Shown here one piece after another: positions 1 to 12,200 of a stretch of 64,000 bases of DNA (its first letter is position 1; each line of letters starts with the position of its first letter). Origin of the DNA: Chenopodium formosanum (taxonomy: Eukaryota; Streptophyta; Magnoliopsida; Caryophyllales; Amaranthaceae). The stretch spans positions 77,054,001 to 77,118,000 of the forward strand of contig CM044877.1 of NCBI GenBank assembly GCA_024500155.1, written 5' to 3'. Below the pieces are notes generated by a model. That model ran no database searches, had not been told where the DNA came from, and saw nothing but the letters and a program-made list of their open reading frames with translations. Position numbers and translations under genes: made by a program.

Positions 1-750
1 AACCACCACCCCCACCACCCAACCACTCCCCCCTCTCCCTTTCCCCCTTCCCTCGGCAGCAGCCCCCTCCCCCAACTGAGCCGCCGCCTTACACCCCTAC
101 CGCCGGCGACCCACCTCCCTTTCCCCCTTACACGCACCCTCCTTTCTTCTTCATCTTCTTCATCAATTTCCTCCAAAAATTCCTAATTTCATCTTTCTCT
201 CTCCTAGCTCAATCATGGTTAGCAATGGCTTCTTCCTTTCAATTTCCCTAAATCATCTCACAAAAACCCCAATTTATCAATTGAAGAATTTAAGTTCACC
301 TCGAATTTCTCTCTCCTCCTTCCACTGCCATGTCCGCCACAACTATTGTGCTTGAGCTGCAAATTCTGATTATTGTTCTCGATCTCGATCTTCTTGGTGG
401 TGGTTGACGACGGGAGTAGGTTGTGGCTAGGGTGGGCAACAATTCTGGTGGCTTAATCGGTGGTGGGGGCTGCTGTCAGGGGAGGGGGAAAGGGAGTGGG
501 TGGTTGGCTGGTTGGTGGTGGAGATGGTGGTTTTTGGTTTTTTTATTTTTTATTTTAATTTATAAACTAATGTTATTATTAAATAGAGTTAAAGGATAAT
601 TAGAAGTAATTAGTAGTTAATTAGGTGAATTAGAGGTACCAGGTTGTCTTCTACAAAAATTAGGAGTGTTGGGGTTTTGTTTTTACAACAAAGCTTTTAA
701 AAGGTTTTCTTGTGCAAAATGGTGCTTTTAAAAGGTTTTTTTTGACAAAT
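1..750. repeat. C/G-rich inverted-repeat (foldback) element, cut by the window edge
   Basis: Positions 1-75 are C-rich (ACC/CCC runs, then a GGCAGCAGCC motif). Positions about 460-535 are an imperfect reverse complement of this stretch (GGCTGCTGTC, then GGG/GGT runs). The two arms enclose about 400 bp of unrelated sequence. AT-rich sequence with TTTTAAAAGG motifs follows to about 750. The left boundary lies outside the window, so no target duplication can be tested. Composition resembles the GC-rich foldback inside the Mutator-like element at 30379-32820. No coding capacity is supported. Membership of a transposon family is an inference. Confidence 0.5.
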
Positions 751-991
751 TTGCCTTCAAATTATTTATTTTCTTTAATCATCTCTGCTTATCTATTATT
801 TTTTAAAAGAATATAGTCAGGTGAGATTTCGTTTAAATCAAAATAAAAAAGGCAGGGTTGTAACATTGTGTCACCTTGTCATATGTTACTTTTGTAGACC
901 CATCGTACTGTGTTGTTATATAGCAAAAGAAAAAAAAAAAAAAAAAAACTTAAAAATTGATTAATATAATGTCGATCTCTTGGGCATGCAG

Positions 992-1530
992 ATAATGGAG
1001 AGCTAAGGTCCAACATTCCTAGAGAAGCAACATCAAGGGCATATGAAACAGCCGAGGAAACCTCCATTAGAGCAAAGCGAAATTGGCAACATTCAATGAA
1101 ATCATGTGAAACTGCTAAGGATGTTCCGGTTGAGAGGGCTCCTCCTGTGACAGAATTCGCCGCTATTGAGACATCTAAACATGCCAAGTTATGGGGGGAT
1201 AAGATGGGCGAGACAATTCAACGTATAAAGGATAAAGCTAAATCTGCACTTAACAAGGCTTTGTTAATGAAAAATTCAGTTTTTGGCAATTTATTAGAAG
1301 GCCAAGAACAAGAAGTAAAGGATAAGATAACACAAGAGAAAGTTGAGGAAGACTTGAAGGTGGTTAAAGACATGGGCAAACATCATGAAGAAATGGTTGC
1401 CCAAAAAGCCGAAGAGAAAGAGGAGACGGTGAGCCAAAATGCTCGAAATGCTAAGGAAACAACGCGTAACAATAGAAGGAAGAAGGTGGTAAATGATCGA
1501 AAGGTGATCGAGGAATCGAAAGAGCTTTAA
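992..1530 (+). CDS. LEA-like hydrophilic protein, 3' exon only (partial)
   Basis: The open frame starts right after a CAG acceptor (989-991) and runs to the TAA at 1528-1530. An in-frame stop lies a few codons upstream of the acceptor, so this is an internal/3' exon, not a start. It encodes about 179 residues, very rich in Lys, Glu, Ala and Asn with almost no hydrophobic core. Features visible are repeated AKE/ETAxE-type segments, a KAKSALNKAL helix and a basic tail ending KVIEESKEL. This composition is typical of late-embryogenesis-abundant-like, intrinsically disordered plant proteins that protect cells in desiccation. The exact family cannot be fixed. An internal Met at 1096 would give 144 residues but is unlikely to be the true start. 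The 5' exon(s) must lie left of the window or be hidden beyond the foldback element in the intron. Confidence 0.5.
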
Positions 1531-2110
1531 TTTATGTGTTAGAAAATTGTGAAGAAGGAAAAGGCTAATTGGGAAGGGTATGATGTTTTGTAAAAAGGAG
1601 GGTGGTGAAGATAGGGTCCTGGGGATGTCTATGATGAGGAATTGAGGATTATAGTTGACTTTTAAGTAAAAAGTTGACTTGGTTTGGTTTAATTTGAAAG
1701 CTAGTTTTAATTTTATTATTGTTGAAAGTAAGAGCGAGCATGTTTTTAGGACGGAGTTATGTTGTTAGATGATATAAATAGATGTAATAAGTAATTAAAA
1801 AATTTGTGATAGCATATGAGAGCACGAAACTATAAATTAGTTGAACCATTATAGTTGTTTTCATGTAGTATTGTATATTTGTATGTGAATATTGTGAAAA
1901 TTTTGAAATTATTATGTTTGCTATTTAAATAAAGTAGAGAATTACCTTAATTCTTGCTTTAATTTATACCTCTTAAAGTAGCTATTTGAATATCAATTTT
2001 CATTAAAATATTAACCATCATGTAGAGTTGATTCAAGTTCCCCCTTTAGCTTTAGGGAGAATTTTACATGATGATGTCGTAGGTGTGGCTTTGTCACGTT
2101 TTTTTCCCCC
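1531..2110. other. 3' flank of the LEA-like gene; nothing recognised
   Basis: AT-rich sequence with a likely 3' UTR over the first few hundred bases (AATAAAG-like motif near 1930). No gene, RNA or repeat with defined ends is visible before the CACTA element begins. Confidence 0.5.
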
Positions 2111-2113
2111 GTA

Positions 2114-3689
2114 CACTAGTAGAAAAATACAATAAGGCACCCCCATAAAGGCACCGGTTCAGGCCAAACCGGTGCTCTAAACCGGCCCAAAATTGGGCGC
2201 AATTTTACACAAATAGAAAAGGCACCGGTTCAGCCTAAACCGGTGCCAAAAATTAAAAGGACACCGGTTTGAACCGGTGCCAAATCGAACCGGTTCCTTT
2301 ACATATTAAAAAAAAAAACCGCCCTTATAACTCCCCCAACCCTAAGTATTTCGCCCGTGTTCTCTCTCCTCTCCTCTCCTCTCCTCTTTCTCTCTCCTCC
2401 TCCTCCTCCTCTTTCTCTCTCCTCTCCTCCTCTTTCGCGTCGCCGTTTTCCTTCAATCCTTCATTTATCTTTCTAGATCTCCTCCTCCTTGCTATTATCA
2501 CTCGAAAACTACCAACAAATTCGAAGACAACAACATGCAACACGGATTTTGAGGTTTTTCAATCGATTTTGAGGTTTTTCATTCGAATTTAATAGTTTTT
2601 TTTTTTCGATTTTGATTTTTTTAATTTCAAACTCTTCTTTCAATTGATTTTGATTTTTTTTTTCAGCGATTTCTCGGTTTTTTTTTACGATTTTAATTTT
2701 TTTTTCTGGGTTTTTGATTTTTTTCGATTTCGATTGTTATTTTTTCGATTTTGATTTTGTTTTTCGATTTCTGGGTTAATTTTCGGTTACAATAATTGAT
2801 TTTGGGTTAATGCATGCGTTTTTGGGTTTGTTCTGGGTTTGTTGATTTTTTTTACTTGATTTAGATCCGTTAAAGATGCAAGATTTGTTCTGGGTTTGTT
2901 CTGGGTTTGTTTTGGGATTTTCTTTTTTATTTTTCGATTTAAATTCGCAATTTTTTTATTTTCTGAGTTTTTTTTTTCCAGATTTTCGATTTTGGTTTTT
3001 AATTTCTGGGTTCAATTTTGGTTTTTAAATGATGTTCTGGGGGTTTTTTTTTTCTTATCAACTGATTTTATTTTTTATTTTTCGATTTTTTTTTATTTTA
3101 TTCGATTTAAATTCGAAATTCTTTAATTTTTTCTGGGTTTAATTTTTTTGGAAGCTTAATTATATTAATCGTTTTTTTTGCTTTAATTCGTGCAGGTATC
3201 TTGAGTTAGATCTTAAAGGGAAGAATCAAGAATTCAAGATGCAAGAATATTGAGTTTATTTTTTTTTATTTATATTGTAATTTTTTTTTATATGTTGTAA
3301 TTGAACTACTACTGTATTGATGTATATTGTAAAATTGTTTTGATTATATATTGTAAATTTTTGATTATGTTGATTGAAATTCGATCTATATTTTGATGTT
3401 CTAAATAATTTGATTCGATTTTTAATTGTTTGATGTTCTAAAAAAAAAAAAAAAAAAAAATTATAATATTTGGCACTTTTGGCACCGGTTAACCGGTGCC
3501 AAAAACAATTTCACATTTTTTTAAACCCATTTTTGGCACCGGTTAACCGGTGCCAATTTCAAGTTTTGGCACCGGTTTGAACCGGTGCCTTTTTAAACCC
3601 CTTTTTGGCACCCCTCACATTGGCACCGGTTCAAACCGGTGTCTTAGGCCGGGTTTGAACCGGTGCCAAATTCATTTTTTCTACTAGTG
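2114..3689. mobile_element. Non-autonomous CACTA (En/Spm-type) transposon, 1576 bp
   Basis: Both ends carry the CACTA terminus: CACTAGTAGAAAA at 2114 and its complement TTTTCTACTAGTG ending at 3689. The element is flanked by a 3-bp target duplication GTA (2111-2113 and 3690-3692), as expected for this superfamily. Both subterminal regions (about 2140-2300 and 3470-3670) are filled with GGCACCGGTT / AACCGGTGCC units, several arranged head-to-head as palindromes around ACCGGT. Subterminal repeats of this type bind transposase in CACTA elements. The interior is CT-rich, then T-rich, and holds no transposase, so it would depend on an enzyme supplied in trans. Short open frames inside (for example 2269-2592) are low-complexity artefacts. 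Confidence 0.9.
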
Positions 3690-3692
3690 GTA

Positions 3693-4331
3693 GTTTCGTT
3701 TTTTGTATTTGTTTGTTTTCTTTCTCATTATGCACCAAAAAAAAAAAAAAAAAAAAAAAGTACTCATTTAGCCTAAAAAAAAAAAGTACTCATTTAGTCA
3801 TTTATAAGATTGAATGTTGATTGACCATCATGTACTCATAATGCTCAAATGTATCAATATATGTATCCTTCCTTACCTTTTAAAAAGTAAGCATGAGTAA
3901 ACTCTTATGAATAGTATTGAGATAATTATACCCCTAAAAATATTTACTTATGCATTTACTCCTTTTAAAAATATGACCACACTTTACTGTTAAGTCGATT
4001 ATATCTCTAAAATGTTTATATACATAATTGCGCTCATTAATGTTGATTATTTTTTAACTTTAAGAAAAGTGTGGATATTTCTTTACATATTTTCTCTAAT
4101 TAACGCTACTAACATTTAAAACCTACTTGTAGAAATTTTACAATACCCCTAAAGATATTTCTTTAGATCTTTTCCCTAATTAACGCTAGCAATTAAAGTT
4201 ATAACATTACACTAACCCGAAAGAACTTTCTGGACATAACTAGCTATGACGAACGCATTGAATACGTTAGCCTCCCTAATGAATTGGAAAATATGCAAAA
4301 TAATCAAATCACTAACAAAAGACAATAGGAG
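3693..4331. repeat. Dispersed AT-rich repeat, copy 1 (core about 3870-4290)
   Basis: A poly-A tract and a short duplicated GTACTCATTTAG segment lie at 3735-3800. From about 3870 to 4290 the sequence is a diverged copy of the one at about 33330-33640. Shared blocks include TTTTAAAAAGTA, AACTCTTATGAATAG, CTCTAAAATGTTTAT-like, ACGCTACTAACA-like and CATAACTAGCTATG-like segments in the same order. No termini or coding capacity were recognised. Confidence 0.5.
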
Positions 4332-4334
4332 TAA

Positions 4335-4672
4335 GACCTTGTTTATTTCACTTTACTTTTACTTATTTTTCTTTTACTTATTTCAGAAAAAATAAGTTCA
4401 GATCAGATCAGTTAGAAAAATTAAGTTAAGATCATATTATCGTTTTATGTGCAATTTTTTTATCGCTAAATATCTTTAATTTCGTAATAAAAAAATTATG
4501 AAAATTACATATTCATAAAATACACATTATTACGAATCTAACTATATTTTTCCTTACAGATTATCATACACTTAAGGCCAAAGTTTGGTCAAATTAGACA
4601 ATAAAATCAGATGAGATCAGACCAGATCATATCAAATCAGATAAGCAAAAATTGGGTGAGCTAAACAGGGTC
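4335..4672. mobile_element. Tourist/Harbinger-like MITE, 338 bp
   Basis: The left end GACCTTGTTTATTTCAC and right end GTGAGCTAAACAGGGTC are inverted repeats. They are flanked by TAA on both sides (4332-4334 and 4673-4675), the 3-bp TWA target typical of PIF/Harbinger-type MITEs. The interior is AT-rich with repeated GATCAGATCAG-type motifs near both ends. It has no coding capacity. A related, more diverged copy lies at about 5147-5510. Confidence 0.6.
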
Positions 4673-4675
4673 TAA

Positions 4676-6000
4676 CTTGAAGGGTTGTTATGAGCTACAA
4701 GTATTCATCAATTGTTATAAAAGAAACATCTTATATATATAAGAACAGATCGATGTAGCATATGATGAGGAAGGATTGACCTTTAAGATACAATTTAGTT
4801 TACTCCTCTCACAATTTGATACATTTATTGGTGTGTCACTTTACGTACTAGTTTTCTTTTATCATTTTGTGACAGAAAAATGGTAAAATGAGAGAAAAGG
4901 TAGCGTGGGCACCACATCTTTGTGTCAGATTTACATTTACACATAAATTGAGAGAAAAAAAAATCACGGAACCACTACCACTTGAAAGCATATAAAATAC
5001 AACTAGAGTTTTTTTAAATACCATTGAAAGTGTATTTGGAACCACTAAATCTCCAGTGGTACTGTTTGACAATCCAATGTTACGTCTCTAAATCTATAGG
5101 GGGAATGTCATTTGTATATTTGTGAGAAGCGCAACTCACGACTCGTTGAGGTCTTATTTAATTCATATTTTTTTTGAAGACATTTAATTCAATTTATATT
5201 TTTACTTATTTTTAAAAAATAAGTTTAGATCTAAAAAAATGAGCTCGGCTCAGCTCAGATCATTGTTTTATGTGCAGTTTTTTATTAGTAAATATATTTA
5301 AATTTTCTAATGAAAAGAATTATAAAAATTACATATCAATAAAATATACATTATAACGAATCTAACAAGACTACACCTGATATATTTTTCCCTTATAAAT
5401 TATCGTACACTTAATGTCAAAGTTCATTCAAACCAGACAATCAAATCTGATCAAATTATACCAGATTAGATTAGTTCAAATAAGTAAAAATAAAGTGAAC
5501 TAAACAAGCCCTGAGTCACATATAGTCGTTTGAACCACGTATAGAATTGTAAAGGCGTAAAGGGTTTCATTTGGACAGTTGGACAAGCTTGTGCAGTTGT
5601 GCTTGATGTACCATCATCCATGGCGAGGCAAAATGAGTAAATTGTAAACCTAATGTAATAAAGTTGGTATTTGTTCTTTCAAAAGAGCTGAATTGTGGTT
5701 TGTAGTAAAGAGAGGAAAAAAAAAAAAGAAAAGAGAGAGAAGAAGAAGAAGAATTGTGAATAAATAAAACAAAAAATAAAAAATTGAAAAAATAAAAATA
5801 AATCTGGCCCTAAATCGTACGGTTAAATTTCAATTTCAACCCAACGTCAACGGGTAATTTAAAGCCCAACCCTTTTTCAAATTACCTCAACTACCCCTAC
5901 TCCTAACAAAAGTAGTACACAAATCAATGTAATTTCATCAAACTTTTAGGGGCAAAATCGGAATTACGAGACGCAATTTTCAAATTCACCCAAAACTCCA
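4676..6000. repeat. Intergenic region with a second diverged MITE (about 5147-5510)
   Basis: About 5147-5510 has ends GAGGTCTTATTTAATTCA and GTGAACTAAACAAGCCCTG that mirror the MITE at 4335-4672, with similar interior motifs (AAATAAGTTTAGATC, CCAGATTAGATTAG). Around 4830-5070 there is an AT-rich segment with GTGGTAC/CCACT motifs resembling the repeat at about 26640-26880 in the opposite orientation. A purine-rich (GAA/GA) tract occurs at 5700-5755. No gene is seen. Confidence 0.4.
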
Positions 6001-6208
6001 AAAAGTAGAAAAAAAAATCTCCAGAAATCAAATCCTCATTTTCTCTCTCCTCTCACCTTCGAAAAACAGCTCGAAGATCTTCTTCTACTCTCTGAAAAAA
6101 CCCCAATTTTGGAGCCGTGGAATTTCAAATTCATCAAAAAAATTGACAAAGATTCAAATTCTTCGAAATTAATTTCCCCAATTTTCAAAAAAATTCATCA
6201 AAAAAGAG

Positions 6209-9200
6209 ATGATTGTGAGAACATACGGGCGGCGGAAGATCGGGAGAAGTTTATCAGATTTATCCTTTGAAGACGACGTTTTAATGGAGGAAGAAGAAGA
6301 AGAAGAAGAAGAAGAAGAAGAAGAAGAAGACGACCCTTTTACTTTTAGGGAAACAACAACAACAACAACAACAACATCAACCTCGTATTCTCAATTCCAA
6401 GAAAGCCCTCAAGAAATTGGGAGTTTTACATTTTCATCCCAAGATTCGACTCGTTGGGTTAACTCAGAGAGTGAGAACAGTAGCTCAGTGGCGTCGTTGC
6501 AGCTTCTGGCACCTGGGAAAGGGAGGAGAGAGAAAGCGAGGAAGTTGAATGATGGGAGGAGAGAGATTGAGAAAGAAAAGGCGGTATCGAGACGGAATCG
6601 GTGACGATGACGGCGACAACGGCAACTTTGATGGAGACGCAGGAGTATGGGGAGATGATGGAGTGTGTGGATGAGGTTGATTTTGCATTGGATGGGTTGA
6701 GGAGAGGACAAGGGGTTAGGGTTCGGCGGGCGAGTTTGCTGTCTTTGTTGAATGTTTGTGGGTCTCCTCATCAACGCCGTCTTCTTAAAGCTCAAGGGTA
6801 TGAATGATTTTATGAATGAATTATCAATTTAATTTTGGTCTTAATTTATCTAATTTTCGTTGTTTCGAATTGGGTATGTCATATGTGTAGTGTAATATTG
6901 TTTCGAATTGGGTATTATGAATTTGGGGAATTGTATGATTAAATAGGGCGGATTAAATTTCAGTTGAGTTTGTAGGGAAATTGTGAGTTTGCTTCGAAAC
7001 AAACCGGAAGAGAATTACTTTGGAACAAATTAGAATATAGGATTTGCTTTGGAGTTTATATTAGTCTTGTGAAAGGTACAGACTCTTAGTTTGTAACTTT
7101 GTATGTTGGTGATTCGCTTAAGATCAAACCATACTGAATTGTCATTTTGCTTCTGAGAACATTTTGAGTTTGGCAATAAATTGAAACTCTTGATAATGTG
7201 TATTGTCTTAGTGCGCTCTTAGCAATTGTTAGAGCTTAGAAGACATGAGGTGAATAATCGAAAGGTGAGAGGTGAAGATGCACTCATAGGTGATTTGCTA
7301 AAGTTGTTGCTCTCCATTAGCCCTAGATTCCGAGGTCAAGGAGTCAAAGTGAACATTAATCTAGGGTATGAAAACTAAGGACAAAGAAAAAAAAGTGGAG
7401 AGAAAAAAAAGTGGGTGGATGAATGTGAGTCCCAACTTAAAAACCACAGAAAAAATGCCTTTTTGGGTATATGTTAACCTTTTTGAGCTGAGATAGAAGG
7501 ATTAATTAATATAAAGATTAGATGGCTTAGGATTGACTGATCGAGGAACCTTATTATTTTGCACATTAGATTGAAAAGCTATGAAGTAGGCTGTTTGTTT
7601 TTCTGTATATATGTCAGTATTACGTCCATTAAAGATTTATTTACCATTCTTTACAATTGCTTCACCTCATTATCAACACAGCCTCCTCATGGTTTACGAT
7701 ATGTTATTTTGTTATATTTTTTCAGCATGGCAAAGACTATTATTGATACAATCTTGAATTTAAGCCTTGATGATTCACCAAGCAATCTGGCTGCTGCAAC
7801 TCTGTTTTATGTACTGACAAGTGATGTAAGTAATTGCTGAAATCTATATTAAACGCTTCTCTTAAATCTTTTTTCTGGCTGAACTTGAATGTAGCCGTTC
7901 TCAATCTATATTTTATTTGCTTACTCAATTTTATCATATTGATGTTACTCTTATAACTTATATTTGGAATGGTAGTTTTGAACTTATTTTTTATGTCATC
8001 CAGGGGCTTGGTTTCTCTGCCCATTCTTGTATGCCTGTGTAATTTATGCATGTATAGGGTTAAAGTTGAATATGCTGGAATGCACCATATTACACTCAAA
8101 GCATGATGGGTATGATGTTGAGTAATATTGCCTGGTTGTTGCTCACGTCCAGAATTATTGAACTACATATTTTCTAGGTTGTCTAGTCATCAATTAGCTT
8201 GCTGTTACTCATATCTTCCCCTCCCAGTATATGTAAATGTGTTTTCTGTGGGTAAGGCGTTGATAATCTGGATTTGTTAATTAATCTGTGAGCCACTGCA
8301 CGAGTAAGGTTTAGGTTGCATTACTGGGTCATGTTGGATAGGATGATATTGGCCATATTGCAGTCCTAATCTTTAAGTATATTTGATTGCACATCATTTC
8401 TGAAATAAGTTAATTAGTAGGTCATATACGTAGAACTGGTTTCATAATTAACTTCACAAAATCATACACAAGCAAAGCCTTTTTCCCCCCCTTGTCACTA
8501 ATACAATCGATTTAGATGTCATCCTTGTGATGAATTTAAAGTGGTCGTAAGATTGAGTTGGCTTTTCATTGACTCAGTCAGAAAAGATAGTGTTGCTTTT
8601 GTCTTTTAGACACTCCAAAAAAGAAAGTGATGTTACTTTTAAGAAAAATATGACGTATTCTTGGTCCTGCTTTCATCTTTTGTTCATTTCTGCTAGCTTT
8701 AAGTTCCTTGTACAGGATCCCAGTTGCTTTGTAATGTTTCTGTATATAAAAAAAGCTTGTAATGTTTCTGTATATAAAAGAAGCTTCTCTAACTTCAATA
8801 AAATTTGCTACTTGTATTGATAGTAGGTGGGGAATTATAAAATTGATGATGAGCTGCTCTCTCTCTCTTTCTCTCTCGCTCTCCTAAATATTTTTAAGTT
8901 ATCCATACTTAAGTGTTTCAGTTTTGATATTTGTTATTTTAGGGTCAGGACAGTTACCTTTTGGATTCATTCCCATCCGTTCGATTTCTGCTAAAGTTGT
9001 TGAAACCAGTAGTTGCTGAAACTGCTCCTGAAAAGGCACCAAGCATCAGCCAGAAACTTCTTGCGCTGCGGAAGGATTTGCTTCTGTCACAGGATATGAC
9101 AAAGAAAACTGATTCAAGCTCCTCTACATTAATCCAAAAGGTTTTGGAGACTTTTGTTAGCTGCAAGGATTTGAAGGCTAGCAATGCAGAGAATGATGAC

Positions 9201-12200
9201 TTTTCTAGGCCAGAGTTGAATCCAAACTGGGTATCTTTGTTGACTCTTGAAAAGGCTTGCTTGTCTTCAATTTCTATTGAAGGTAAGGCGTAATTACTTT
9301 TTTTTTTTTATACATGCATTGTCATATTAATTTTTCATCTCTAATTTTTTTAAGCACTCAATTTAAAGAGTTAGGATATGTTACATTTTCCTAGTCTGAG
9401 TCATGTCCTGGCTACCCAACCTTATTTTATTCTGCTCTTCACAACTTATAAATTTGGGTCTATTCATTCCCATCTAGCTGAGGCTTTCCACTCTACATAA
9501 CTCCTTTTCCTTGGGGAAGAAGTCTTCTGCTTGTCTTCTCAAATCTCAGCAATGACTAGCTGTTTGCTTATTGATGAGGCTTTCTATGTGGCACGAAATA
9601 TTTGTTTGTCCACGTGTTCTTCTATTTTTTCTTGTGGGAATTGTATGGGGGTGAATGTCTCAAAGGGACTCCTATGTGGAACTCCCTTCCCTCTTTGGCC
9701 AATATTCCTTTGTTTTAGCTTCTCCCATCTTATTATGGAACATATACATTTTCTACACGGGATTTTGGTAAAATGAATTAACAAAATCAACATTAAAAGT
9801 TGTGAAAGAGTATAATTTATTTGGTAGGAGAAGATTCTACCTGTGTTTATGTATATTGCAATATTCGGGGCTTGTTTATTAGTGAAAAGTCAGAGCAATT
9901 TGTGCAGCTGTATACTGATATATGATTTTGTTTTGAGCCCCCAACCCAACCCACCCCCCTCTTCCCACAAAGTTTAAAAAAAGAACTTTTTTTAATAAGA
10001 CAAAAACATTCATAACCATCCACAATCTAAAATTATAAACTTTGTATACATCAGCTTGCCCCTGATAGGACAAAAGCTAGAAAACTATCTTTCTATATCA
10101 GTAAAGACTAGAATAGACCCGGTCTACAATAACTTATTGTAGACCCAACCTTCTATTATACCATACGAATGTGATTATATCATACGAAATGTGATTATAT
10201 TACTACAAAAGTGATTATATCATCCTGAAACTGTTGTGTAAATGTATCACTCAAAAAGTGAATTTATCATTATAAAAAGTATCAAATAGTAAATTACATC
10301 ATTCAAAAGATGATTTTTAAATTTTATCATCCTAAAGATAATTATATAATCTCATTAATTCAAAATATGACTCACAAAAAGATAAATATATCGCCTAAAA
10401 AAGTGATTATATAATCCAGAATGTGATTATATTATTTGAAAGTGTCAAATTTTGGGTCTACAATAATTTATTATAGACCGGGTCCATACAAGACCAATTG
10501 ATTCCTAGTACAACAAAATACTTATTTACTTCATAGTCATTATTTTTTTTAGCATTTCTACATATTAGTATTTTGTCATTGTTGTAGAATTCTCAAGCTT
10601 CTCTACAATTGAATACTTTTCTTAACTTCTTCCATGTTCTTTGATAGCTTTTCTTCTTTTGTGTACTCTCAGATACCACTGGCACAGTAAGGAAAACAGG
10701 TGGCAACTTCAAGGAAAAGTTACGAGAGCTAGGGGGACTTGATGCAGTTTTTGAGCTTGCAATAAATTTTCATTCCACTTTGGAGGTGTGAGCTTGTATG
10801 TTTATTGCATCATTTGGTTTGTTATGCATTGAGATGCTGTCATCCTAATATGTAAAAAGTGAATTTTTTGTTTTGTGTGTGTGTGTGTGCGCGCGCTCGC
10901 GCGCGTGCGTGTGTGTGAAGCTGCAGTGCAGCGATTAACCCTTTTTGTAAAATAGTTTTATTGTGTGCACAATTTGTGTCTTATTGTTTCTTTTGTATTT
11001 ATCTACACAACTTATGATCACACCCTTATTGCGTGTCGCTGGACCATGAGAATTTTAGTACGTTATGGGAGTTCTCACTATTTAGTTGGGTTACTGTAAA
11101 TTTTTTCCTCTTTCGTTTATGTTTGGCTTGTTAATTGTATGAATTGGAAGCTAATAATTGTGCTATGATTTAATGGCTTTGTGTCTGGTTAACTGTTTAC
11201 TTTGGTGAGCAAATTGTAATTTGTGAAAGTAAGTTTGTGATTAGTTATATTATTTTGTTTGGAGTTAATATTCAACAAAGCCCGTGAAGAGGGTGATTTC
11301 ATATTCTGCAGAAAAAGTGTAATTGTATAATATATCAGTACATGTCTTGGCTGAAAATGAGACGGCATTGGTAACGTGGTTAAATATATTCCTTGTTCTT
11401 AAATGTAGTTCCTTCTGTTAGGGGAGTAGGGAGTAGGATGTGGGTCAGTGAGCTAGTTATTAGCTAAGTTAGTTTGAATAATTGTTACATGATTTAATTT
11501 TAATACTTCTTATATGTTTTGCTGTGCTGTGATAATTTGACTTAAAATTCTCCTCCAGGATTCAATTGAGCATGTTACAGCTTCCACTAGGAAGTTAAAA
11601 AATGGAAAACTACAAAGTCTGCCACTGCTTTTGAAGTGCTTAAAGATTATGGAGAATTCAACATTTTTGAGCAAGGAAAATCAGGTAAATGATGTACCGT
11701 TGTTTACATTTCGTTTTCTCTGCTACTTCTTTCATATATTGAAGGCAAAAATACTCCTAAATTTTGAATATCCTTGAGTTTCCAGTCTCTTGCACTTAAA
11801 ATTTAAACTTTGTAATTCCAGAGTCACTTGCTTGGACTAAAAGGAAACTTGGCTGCTGGTCAAGGCTCTTCTTTATCCTTTGTAAAACTCATGATCAGTT
11901 TCATCAAGATTCTGTCAGGTATATTAGACAACTTGGTGGTTTGATTTTTTTTTTTTGGGTAAAATCTTTCACTTGAAGGATCAGCCTTTCCATGTTGATA
12001 TGATTTACCTAATGTTTCTTGTTTTTCATTCATGCGCAGAGCTCGCACTACTGAGAATTTCCTCCACAAACTCTAGTCCTGAAATGCCTACAAGTCATTC
12101 AAATGGGTCGGATCGTTATCGTGAATTTAATTTTAATGCAGAACAGAAAGGTAGCTGCTATATTCTTTAAATTTTGTGGGCTTAATCACTTTAGCGTAAT

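Noticed and set aside
2269..2592. 107-codon open frame on + inside the CACTA element
   Set aside because: Translation is a CT-repeat artefact (long Ser/Leu/Phe runs) with no domain; it lies in a non-autonomous transposon.
6584..6642. A 59-nt intron in WAPL exon 1 as an explanation of the frame break
   Set aside because: It would restore frame, but it is shorter than usual plant introns, lacks a pyrimidine tract and removes the conserved TLMETQ segment. A one-base indel is simpler.
6409..6795. 128-codon open frame on - over WAPL exon 1
   Set aside because: Antisense shadow of the conserved WAPL coding sequence; Arg/His/Pro-rich translation without a family match.
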